Positions 1-4,638 of a stretch of DNA of 7,087 nucleotides are shown here, one piece after another. Numbering within the stretch: the stretch's first letter is position 1; each line of letters opens with the position of its first letter. The stretch lies in NCBI GenBank assembly GCA_017940955.1, contig JAGAXP010000025.1:1-7087 (forward strand). Direction: 5' to 3'. The position numbers and the translations under genes were made by a program. Source of the DNA: Oribacterium sp. Its GTDB lineage: Bacteria; Bacillota_A; Clostridia; Lachnospirales; Lachnospiraceae. The notes beneath the pieces were generated by a model. It was given only the letters and a program-made list of their open reading frames with translations, was not told where the DNA came from and made no database searches.

Positions 1-155
1 CCATGACCATTATTCCATTTTTTATATAATTCTGTTACTCTGAGATACAAAACCTTCATAAGTGATTCAGGACTGTTAAAGCTGCCTTTTTTAGTCACCT
101 TACGAAAGCTTGAGTTTATGGCTTCAATTGCATTGGTTGTACTATGACGATATCG
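1..155 (-). pseudogene. IS256/Mutator-family transposase, C-terminal remnant
   Basis: Reading the minus strand from base 155 to the window edge gives an open frame containing STTNAIEAINSSFRKVTKKG, then GSFNSP, LYLRVTELYKKW and an asparagine-rich end. The TTNAIE..N..FRKVTKKG block followed by LYLR.TELYKKW is the characteristic C-terminal signature of IS256-family (Mutator-type) DDE transposases. The frame has a TGA at 156-158, so everything N-terminal to the TTN motif, including most of the catalytic core, is absent. The loss falls exactly inside a perfect palindrome (136-167). The 3' end of the gene continues beyond base 1 with no stop seen. It cannot encode an active transposase; I read it as the relic of an insertion sequence cut by a later rearrangement or element insertion. 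Confidence 0.8.
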
Positions 156-167
156 TCATAGTACAAC
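136..167. repeat. Perfect 32-bp palindrome at the transposase break
   Basis: Bases 136-151 read GTTGTACTATGACGAT and bases 152-167 are their exact reverse complement, with no spacer. The left arm overlaps the last recognisable codons of the transposase remnant (AGT ACA ACC for S-T-T); the right arm lies outside it. A spacerless palindrome of this length could come from an inverted duplication at a recombination breakpoint, or could be a recombinase or other protein binding site. There is no T-run, so it does not look like a terminator. Confidence 0.9.
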
Positions 168-186
168 TTATACCGATAAATTAATT

Positions 187-244
187 ATGCCGACATTTTC
201 ATGAAACTTAGTTAATAAGAGACTTTCCATGAAAAAGTCGGCAT
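187..244. repeat. Imperfect inverted repeat upstream of the recombinase
   Basis: The arm at 187-203 (ATGCCGACATTTTCATG) pairs with 228-244 at 16 of 17 positions, around a 24-base A/T-rich centre. On the plus strand the right arm is followed by AGTTTTTTG, so it could act as an intrinsic terminator insulating the recombinase from upstream transcription. Its position between the truncated transposase and the recombinase start also fits a left-end inverted repeat or core recombination site of the recombinase's element. The sequence alone does not decide between the two. Confidence 0.7.
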
Positions 245-293
245 AGTTTTTTGCTTAGTTATATACTTACCTTAAGGAAGGAGGTATATTTCT

Positions 294-1787
294 ATGCAGA
301 AAGAAACTGAGTTACAGCGGATACTGCGCCTTACGCTAGAATCATTAAAAGATAAAGAGTACAGTAAAGAAACATTGTTACGTTATCAGCGGAAATTTAA
401 AGCATTAAATGAACTTGCGAAAAGTATGAACATTCATGAACCAACAGAAGAATTATTTACGGAATATCTGAGGAATCAATACAACTCATATACCGGAGAA
501 ATCTCTGTCGTTAAGAGAAGGCAAAGGATTCGTGTAGTTAACCTTGTAAAGTCCTATATAGCAAATGGTGAAGTTAATACATCGCGAAAACCAGGAAAAT
601 CTGTAAAAGATCGGATCCAGTCTCCAGCGTTACGATCAGAACTAGAAAAATATGTTCAACTCCTTAAAGAGGATCAGATTCAGCCCAATACTATCTGCAC
701 ATATCAAAGGATTGTTGCATATCTTCTGATTTATTGTGAAGAAAAAATGTATCGTTCTGTTAAAGAATTAGTATCCGGGGATATCAGAGATTTCATACTA
801 TACTTGTACGACCATGGTTATTTCAAACCATCCACTATTACCAGTGGATTAGCAGGACTTAAGCGTTTCCTATCGTTATATCCGAACATTAAATATCTTA
901 TGATGGAACTCCCATCGCATCTTCCTCGCGAAAGAAAAATCTTAGAAATATATAGTGGCTCCGAAATGGATGCAATACACAGGGTATTAGATGATAATAG
1001 CATGACCAGACGAGATAAGGCTATATGTTTACTGGTGTTAGAGACTGGCTTACGAGGTGTTGATATCTGTAACATCAGACTGTCTGATATAGACTGGCGC
1101 AAAGATATAATCCATATATTCCAGCAGAAAACAGGCCGTTCACTTAACCTACCACTCCGTGAGTCTTACGGAAATGCAATAACGGATTATTTACTAAATG
1201 AAAGACCTACATGTAAATCGCCATATCTTTTTGTCAGGGAATTAGCACCCTTCACACGTTTGGATGGTGAAGGATCATCCATAAGGGTTATTCTTGAAAG
1301 ACTGGAATCCTTAGCCGGCATTAGTAACTGTAACAGATCCATTGGAAGCAGAACGACAAGACATAATGCGGCTTCGACAATGCTCAAGGCGGATGTGCCG
1401 CTATCAAACATTTCAGCTGTTTTAGGTCATCATGATGCAAACATTGTAACGGTCTATCTTTCTACTGACAAAGATATGATGGCGATGTGTACCCTTCCGC
1501 TGCCAAGGAGGCATGTCCTTCATGTGTGCCGTGTATGCCTGGAGCACCTCTTCTGCTGGTCCCTTCCGTTCCTTCTCTGCATTAAGCACCTGGCTTGTCT
1601 GCCACAGATTAAAGATTGCGCCTTTTACAGGAAAATATTCTGCGATTGCCTGACGAGCGCTTTCTGGCGTATCTGCGGTGGAGAGAACAACTTTGTTTTC
1701 TTTGTTGAAGAACCCGCCTGCAGCCTTTGGGTAAACGATTACAAGGTATCTATGCGTCGCAGGAAGAAGAATGTATTCACCGATTGA
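294..1787 (+). CDS. Tyrosine-type recombinase/integrase with replaced C-terminus
   Basis: This DNA strand-exchange enzyme has two tandem N-terminal helical regions resembling SAM-like core-binding domains (about residues 5-95 and 110-200), then a catalytic domain (about 220-395). Visible catalytic residues are R254 (TGLRGVD), K279 (QQKTGR), R356-H357 (RTTRH), H379/H380 (LGHHD) and the nucleophile Y388 (VYLS). The first box II histidine is replaced by R353. Length to Y388 plus a short tail suits single-gene or trio recombinases of RIT/Tn554-like elements, but no partner recombinase is present. From about residue 405 (base 1505) the sequence becomes Cys/Phe/Arg-rich and is antisense to the minus-strand gene at 1422-1913, so the native end has been replaced by roughly 93 foreign residues. 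The start is chosen from AAGGAAGGAGGT at 273-284, about 9 bases before ATG. Catalysis may survive because Y388 precedes the junction; folding of the added tail is doubtful. Confidence 0.85.
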   Translation: MQKETELQRILRLTLESLKDKEYSKETLLRYQRKFKALNELAKSMNIHEPTEELFTEYLRNQYNSYTGEISVVKRRQRIRVVNLVKSYIANGEVNTSRKPGKSVKDRIQSPALRSELEKYVQLLKEDQIQPNTICTYQRIVAYLLIYCEEKMYRSVKELVSGDIRDFILYLYDHGYFKPSTITSGLAGLKRFLSLYPNIKYLMMELPSHLPRERKILEIYSGSEMDAIHRVLDDNSMTRRDKAICLLVLETGLRGVDICNIRLSDIDWRKDIIHIFQQKTGRSLNLPLRESYGNAITDYLLNERPTCKSPYLFVRELAPFTRLDGEGSSIRVILERLESLAGISNCNRSIGSRTTRHNAASTMLKADVPLSNISAVLGHHDANIVTVYLSTDKDMMAMCTLPLPRRHVLHVCRVCLEHLFCWSLPFLLCIKHLACLPQIKDCAFYRKIFCDCLTSAFWRICGGENNFVFFVEEPACSLWVNDYKVSMRRRKKNVFTD

Positions 1788-1913
1788 TGCCGCTGTCGGC
1801 TTTCCGACTTTGAATTTACTGAACTGCTCTGTGTCCCAGTTTTCCTCCATGAATTTGGCCAGTTCTTCAAGTGTAAAGGGTTTATTAATTTTGATAACCT
1901 GTCTTCCGATCAT
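1422..1913 (-). CDS. Hypothetical protein, 3' end replaced at a recombination junction
   Basis: I do not recognise this family. The 163-residue product starts at an ATG preceded on the minus strand by ACGGAGGTATTGCA, a strong ribosome binding site at good spacing. Its first ~136 residues look like a genuine soluble protein: an N-terminal helical part with FTLEELAKFMEENWD, a beta-rich middle (GEYILLP, HRYLVIVYPK, NKVVLSTA), then TPESARQAIAEYFP and a charged helix ending AYTAHMKDM. There is no signal peptide or membrane segment. The last ~27 residues (from base ~1506 to 1422, rich in His/Arg/Ile) are antisense to the catalytic end of the recombinase, so the native C-terminus is missing. The gene is probably a broken or altered host gene left by element insertion. 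It is less AT-rich than the recombinase, which supports a junction between DNA of different origin. Confidence 0.65.
   Translation of the reverse strand: MIGRQVIKINKPFTLEELAKFMEENWDTEQFSKFKVGKPTAASIGEYILLPATHRYLVIVYPKAAGGFFNKENKVVLSTADTPESARQAIAEYFPVKGAIFNLWQTSQVLNAEKERKGPAEEVLQAYTAHMKDMPPWQRKGTHRHHIFVSRKIDRYNVCIMMT
1490..1510. other. Recombination junction between recombinase and minus-strand gene
   Basis: Left of this interval the plus strand encodes conserved tyrosine recombinase sequence ending in CTLPLP. Right of it the minus strand encodes the ordered hypothetical protein ending near MKDMPPW. Each frame runs on into the other as antisense sequence by chance. The exact base cannot be fixed without homologues. 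No repeat matching the 187-244 inverted repeat is visible here, so a clean element end is not demonstrated. Confidence 0.55.
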
Positions 1914-1961
1914 TGCAATACCTCCGTTTTTCCTTGTTTTCTTTTCCGATTCTATTCCAGC

Positions 1962-2114
1962 CTAATGTACCTTCATTAATGATATCACAAAATCCGAATC
2001 CTTTTTTATCTTGAATAAACTGAAAGACCCTACTGGATCAATTCCGGTAAGGTCTTCTTTGTACGGAGTTTTATTTATGTGGGAGAGGTTATCATTATTT
2101 TTTTTCCATGTCAT
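1962..2114 (-). CDS. Possible small ORF or gene remnant (50 aa)
   Basis: An open minus-strand frame begins with ATG at 2114 (MTWKKNNDNL) and ends with VISLMKVH before TAG at 1962-1964, 48 bases upstream of the hypothetical gene at 1913. The composition (IDPVGSFSLFKIKKDSDF) looks protein-like, but no good ribosome binding site precedes the ATG and I recognise no family. It spans the hairpin at 2024-2056. It may be the 3' remnant of a decayed gene rather than an expressed peptide. A further scrap just upstream (2095-2169, minus; KKRRRKKGLNRLRD...) is open only from the TAG inside the palindrome at 2170 to a TAA, and also looks like a gene tail. Confidence 0.25.
   Translation of the reverse strand: MTWKKNNDNLSHINKTPYKEDLTGIDPVGSFSLFKIKKDSDFVISLMKVH
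2024..2056. repeat. Hairpin, 13-bp imperfect stem
   Basis: AAGACCCTACTGG pairs with CCGGTAAGGTCTT across a 7-base loop, with one mismatch and one G-T pair. On the plus strand it is followed by CTTTGTACGG, a poor T-tract. It could be a weak terminator for plus-strand transcripts leaving the recombinase region or a chance structure within the small minus-strand frame. Confidence 0.4.
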
Positions 2115-2169
2115 TAATAGGTATATCACGAAGTCTGTTTAATCCCTTCTTCCGGCGCCTTTTCTTTGG

Positions 2170-2196
2170 CTAATTCGGAATCATATTCCGAATTAG
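2170..2196. promoter_or_regulatory. Palindromic operator-like site 1, upstream of the -35 box
   Basis: CTAATTCGGAA and TTCCGAATTAG form a perfect 11-bp inverted repeat around a 5-base centre. The core CGGAAT-CAT-ATTCCG is shared with the second site at 2238-2272, which differs only by GAT in the centre. It lies 12 bp upstream of the -35 hexamer. The centre-to-centre distance to site 2 is 72 bp, so paired binding with looping is possible. The binding protein is unknown. Confidence 0.7.
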
Positions 2197-2208
2197 GCAT
2201 TTCCACAG

Positions 2209-2237
2209 TTGCGACAATCACTGTCGGATGATATAAT
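2209..2237 (+). promoter_or_regulatory. Sigma-A promoter of the AAA/DUF4143 ATPase gene
   Basis: TTGCGA at 2209-2214 and a consensus TATAAT at 2232-2237 are separated by exactly 17 bases. The predicted start of transcription, about 2244, falls inside palindrome 2, which would place an operator directly on the initiation site, and gives a leader of about 48 bases before the ATG. Confidence 0.75.
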
Positions 2238-2272
2238 ACGACTAATACGGAATGATATTCCGAAATAGTCGT
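2238..2272. promoter_or_regulatory. Palindromic operator-like site 2, over the transcription start
   Basis: ACGACTAATACGGAA pairs with TTCCGAAATAGTCGT at 13 of 15 positions around a 5-base centre. It shares the CGGAAT-NNN-ATTCCG core with site 1 and begins immediately after the -10 box. A protein bound here would block initiation, so negative autoregulation or control by an external repressor is the simplest reading. The downstream arm is also transcribed and sits just before the ribosome binding site. Confidence 0.7.
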
Positions 2273-2291
2273 AACATGTGAGGATTGTTAT

Positions 2292-3551
2292 ATGGAATAT
2301 ATTAAAAGAGCTATTGAGGATGTGGTAAAACATTCTGAAAATACATTTAAATGCATATTGATTACAGGTGCAAGACAGACCGGAAAATCCACACTTGTAA
2401 AGCATTTATATCCTGGCATAAAGCAGGTTTCATTTGATGACCCGTTTGCTGAAGAACAGGCAAAGAATAATCCTGAGATGTTCATGTCGTTAAATGAACC
2501 ACCTTTATTTTTAGATGAGATTCAGTATGTGCCCTCTTTATTCAGATATATCAAACAATCCAGTGACAGTACAGATTCAAAGGGGTTATTTTATCTTTCC
2601 GGATCTCAGCCCTTTAAGCTAATGGAATTAGTGTCTGATTCATTAGCCGGAAGAGTTGCGATCATCGAACTTCCGCCCTTGTCTCTCAGAGAGATAATGA
2701 AGAGTGGTTTTGTAAAACCATTTCTACCCACGATGGAGTATGTCAAGGAACGAAATAAAACCGCAGTAAAACCTGATAATATATGGAATATTATTCATAA
2801 AGGCGGATATCCTGAAATGCAGAACCCTGACATGGACTGGTCCATGTTTTTTTCCAGTTATGTTAAGACATATTTAGAACGAGATGTCAGAGAATTAGCT
2901 GCTGTACAGGATTTGGACGCATTCCGAAGGTTCATGGTAGCATGTGCTGCCAGAACAGGTCAGATGTTAAATTATTCGAATATAGCAGATGAGGTAGGCA
3001 AGGATGCGAATACCATAAAGAATTGGGTTTCCGTTTTAGAAGCATCAGGAATAATTTATATACTGGAACCATATGCAAACAGTGCATTGAAAAGGGCAAT
3101 TAAAACTCCAAAACTTTACTTCAGAGATACCGGTCTTGCAGCATACCTCACACGCTGGCTGACGCCGGAAACATTGGCAACAGGCGCAATGAGCGGGGAA
3201 TTCTTTGAGACATTTGTGATTTCAGAGATATTAAAGAGTTACTCAAACAGAGGATTGGATTATCGTTATTTTGTCTCATATTATCGGGGTAAAGATAAGA
3301 AGAAAATTAAAAAGAATGGTGACGAAACATTCGAAGAAGCAGAGATTGATTTTATCATAGAACAAGACGGTGTCCTGTATCCTATCGAGATAAAGCAAAG
3401 CAGCAATGTGTCTGCTGATATGACATCCGCTTTCCAGATATTGGATAAAATCCCTGAAAAGAAAAGAGGAACCGGAGCGGTTGTATGTATGTGCTCTATG
3501 CCAGGAGCACTAAGAGAAAATGTACTTCAAATACCATATTGGTTCATTTGA
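2292..3551 (+). CDS. AAA+ family ATPase, AAA_14/DUF4143 type with PD-(D/E)XK-like C-terminus
   Basis: The N-terminus is a P-loop ATPase: Walker A GARQTGKST (residues 26-34), Walker B PLFLDEIQ with D75-E76 (71-78), and a sensor-like YLSGSQ (101-106). A middle helical part with SYVKTYLERDVREL (189-202) leads to a winged-helix-like stretch (about 227-258, YSNIADEVGKDANTIKNW). The C-terminal DUF4143 region contains KLYFRDTGLAAYL (274-286), GEFFETFV and EIDFIIEQDG...YPIEIKQS, where E303, D353, E366 and K368 fit a PD-(D/E)XK nuclease-like fold. Length (419 aa) is usual for the family, and all visible motifs are intact. These ATPases are numerous and often solitary in gut bacteria and archaea; their function is not established, with defence, toxin-like or selfish-element roles proposed by inference only. 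The start follows GTGAGG at 8-base spacing. It stands alone with its own promoter, paired palindromes and downstream hairpins, likely autoregulated. Confidence 0.9.
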   Translation: MEYIKRAIEDVVKHSENTFKCILITGARQTGKSTLVKHLYPGIKQVSFDDPFAEEQAKNNPEMFMSLNEPPLFLDEIQYVPSLFRYIKQSSDSTDSKGLFYLSGSQPFKLMELVSDSLAGRVAIIELPPLSLREIMKSGFVKPFLPTMEYVKERNKTAVKPDNIWNIIHKGGYPEMQNPDMDWSMFFSSYVKTYLERDVRELAAVQDLDAFRRFMVACAARTGQMLNYSNIADEVGKDANTIKNWVSVLEASGIIYILEPYANSALKRAIKTPKLYFRDTGLAAYLTRWLTPETLATGAMSGEFFETFVISEILKSYSNRGLDYRYFVSYYRGKDKKKIKKNGDETFEEAEIDFIIEQDGVLYPIEIKQSSNVSADMTSAFQILDKIPEKKRGTGAVVCMCSMPGALRENVLQIPYWFI

Positions 3552-3579
3552 CCATTCTTTTTATTAAATACTCCATCGT

Positions 3580-3638
3580 AAATGTACCGTTTTCCGATTG
3601 TTAGATACTTTGTCTAACTTTTTGGAATCGGTACATTT
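3580..3638 (+). terminator. Long compound hairpin after the ATPase gene
   Basis: AAATGTACCG at 3580-3589 pairs with CGGTACATTT (outer stem), TTCC and GGAA continue it, and an inner stem GTTAGA/TCTAAC closes a 7-base loop. It begins 28 bases after the ATPase stop and is followed by TTATC. It probably terminates ATPase transcription. The size and two-part stem are larger than a typical terminator, so a structured end of a mobile unit is an alternative. Confidence 0.6.
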
Positions 3639-3654
3639 TATCATGCAACTATCA

Positions 3655-3682
3655 TCAATGATGAAGTTCAATTCATTATTGA
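3655..3682 (+). terminator. Second hairpin after the ATPase gene
   Basis: TCAATGATGAA pairs with TTCATTATTGA (10 of 11 Watson-Crick plus one G-T) around the 6-base loop GTTCAA, followed by TTTTGG. It is A/T-rich and therefore weaker than the hairpin 16 bases upstream, but placed as a backup terminator. Confidence 0.4.
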
Positions 3683-3821
3683 TTTTGGTCGGTTAAAAGC
3701 ACTTCCGATTAAGAATTGCGCTATTGTTGTCGTGATACCGCCACTCTTTTGATTTTTTCTGCTAATTACTTTGGTTTTTATAAGTCCAATTATGATTGAG
3801 GATTCTTGGTATAATCTTTCT

Positions 3822-4133
3822 TTAAGGCTCCTCTGTAAGAGTTTTGATTATTTTTTGATACATCCCTTCCCCACAATTCTTTACAAAGAATTCGTAGTGG
3901 CATGTGAGGATATCTTTTTGCCCGATCTTTCTCCATCGGCCATTTATCTTCTTCTGAGATTCAACTGACAGGGTTATCATCGGTGTGTATTCGGTGTCAT
4001 CCCCGTCAAAAATATGGAGAAGATTCCTTTTGTTGTTGGAGAATACGACTTCCATCACATTGTTACCATGTGTTCCGTTTTCTACCTGTTCTTTAAGGTA
4101 ATATAAAGGTTCTAGATTTTTCTTTATTATCAT
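3822..4133 (-). CDS. Small hypothetical protein (103 aa)
   Basis: I do not recognise the family. The ATG at 4133 is preceded on the minus strand by AAGGGG at suitable spacing, and the frame has protein-like composition without repeats. The product is soluble, mixed alpha/beta in appearance: an N-terminal charged helix (LEPLYYLKEQVENG), alternating hydrophobic strands (NVMEVVFS, LLHIFDGDDTEYTPMITLSVES), a basic stretch (KKINGRWRKIGQKD), then HYEFFVKNCGEGMYQKIIKTL. There is no signal peptide or membrane segment. It is convergent with the ATPase gene and divergent from the EIIC/EAL gene, and stands alone. An overlapping plus-strand frame in the same place lacks a ribosome binding site and is not favoured. 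Confidence 0.6.
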   Translation of the reverse strand: MIIKKNLEPLYYLKEQVENGTHGNNVMEVVFSNNKRNLLHIFDGDDTEYTPMITLSVESQKKINGRWRKIGQKDILTCHYEFFVKNCGEGMYQKIIKTLTEEP

Positions 4134-4353
4134 TTTTTGCCCCTTGTTTTTCGTGCATATTAATTATGGGGAGACTTTTTCTTCGGTTAGTATTTTTTCT
4201 GAGTGTTTTCTTATTTGATGATTTGATTTTTTCATTATGTTTTTAAATACTTCTCATAAGGCATTTAAAACGTTAGTGCTCATGGTTTTGTGAAGTTCAA
4301 ATAAACACTAAAAACAATTCATGTACATTTTTTTGTTATTGGAGATTGAGATA

Positions 4354-4385
4354 ATAGCCATATCAAAGGAGGTGGATATGGCTAT
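4354..4385 (+). promoter_or_regulatory. Hairpin displaying a ribosome binding site in its loop
   Basis: ATAGCCATATC (4354-4364) and GATATGGCTAT (4375-4385) are perfect 11-bp complements, and the loop is AAAGGAGGTG, which contains an ideal Shine-Dalgarno. The ATG of a four-codon ORF lies in the descending arm. Folding would hide the start codon while leaving the Shine-Dalgarno exposed, so it could control translation of a leader or stabilise an mRNA. It lies about 250 bases before the EIIC/EAL start. Confidence 0.6.
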
Positions 4386-4459
4386 GATGTGAACATCCAG
4401 AAGAAGAATATTATGGAGAAGATTTTTCTTCTTAAAAACGATATCACGAATAATTAAAT
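4378..4459 (+). pseudogene. Tiny leader ORF or frameshifted small gene
   Basis: The ATG at 4378 follows AAAGGAGGT at close spacing but reads only Met-Ala-Met-Met before TGA at 4390-4392. A GTG overlapping that stop (4389-4391) opens another frame, VNIQKKNIMEKIFLLKNDIT then Asn-Asn and TAA (ending about 4457). The combination could be a translationally coupled leader pair or a small gene broken by a one-base shift near its start. I recognise no family. Confidence 0.3.
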
Positions 4460-4638
4460 CAGACTATTTAAAGCTAAAAAATAAGTATCTTTATAGACGC
4501 TCATTCGTATTTTGAGGTATATCGGACATTAATGACCAATTTTCAGTCTAACTATTTTTTGTGCGGCTAATCTTTTTCCAAAGCTGATTTTTAGGAACTA
4601 TTAATGCTTTTAGGTATTTTTATTAATGAGGGAACATT

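Larger units (their letters stand above)
1914..2291. other. 378-bp intergenic region between the hypothetical gene and the ATPase
   Basis: No confident gene is present. On the left are two coding-like minus-strand scraps (1962-2114 and 2095-2169) and a 33-bp hairpin (2024-2056). On the right is the complete regulatory region of the ATPase: palindrome 2170-2196, sigma-A promoter 2209-2237, palindrome 2238-2272 and a GTGAGG ribosome binding site at 2278-2283. The switch from scraps to organised regulation occurs at the first palindrome, suggesting that the ATPase unit starts there. Confidence 0.7.
3552..3821. other. 270-bp spacer between convergent genes
   Basis: It holds the two hairpins described above and then a T-rich stretch (3735-3790). 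A plus-strand frame without start (about 3618-3752) and a minus-strand frame without start (about 3680-3850, one frame off the small hypothetical gene) are open but carry no recognisable protein. I see no gene here. Confidence 0.6.
4134..4638. other. 505-bp spacer upstream of the EIIC/EAL gene
   Basis: The region is strongly AT-rich. It contains a hairpin with a Shine-Dalgarno in its loop and tiny ORFs (4354-4434), and a 23-codon minus-strand frame (4164-4235, MKKSNHQIRK..., no clear ribosome binding site). I looked for c-di-GMP riboswitch cores and a clear sigma-A promoter for the EIIC/EAL gene and found neither. The 200 bases just before the gene show only A/T-rich sequence and the GAGGG ribosome binding site at 4627-4631. 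Confidence 0.6.

Noticed and set aside
251..267. TTGCTT and TATACT as a promoter for the recombinase
   Set aside because: The boxes are only 5 bases apart, far from the required ~17, and no alternative -35 was found.
818..1102. 94-codon minus-strand frame inside the recombinase
   Set aside because: It lies wholly antisense to conserved catalytic-domain sequence and has no ribosome binding site; it is a shadow.
1771..1965. 64-codon plus-strand frame
   Set aside because: It is antisense to the start of the minus-strand hypothetical gene, which has a strong ribosome binding site; it lacks one itself.
2193..2485. Two minus-strand frames over the ATPase start and promoter
   Set aside because: They are antisense to the Walker A region and run through the promoter and operators; composition is Cys/Ser/Phe-rich, as in shadow frames.
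3618..3752. Plus-strand frame with QFIIDFGRLKALPIKN after the ATPase gene
   Set aside because: It overlaps two hairpins, has no start or ribosome binding site in frame and matches no family I know.
3680..3850. Minus-strand open frame one base off the small hypothetical gene, possible frameshifted extension
   Set aside because: There is no ATG or ribosome binding site, and the 103-residue gene already ends plausibly; without a homologue the extension cannot be supported.
4164..4235. 23-codon minus-strand ORF (MKKSNHQIRK...)
   Set aside because: It has no Shine-Dalgarno and lies in extremely A/T-rich DNA where such frames arise by chance.
4460..4638. Possible c-di-GMP riboswitch ahead of the EIIC/EAL gene
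   Set aside because: No GEMM-I core (GACGCAAAGC-like) or class II core was visible.
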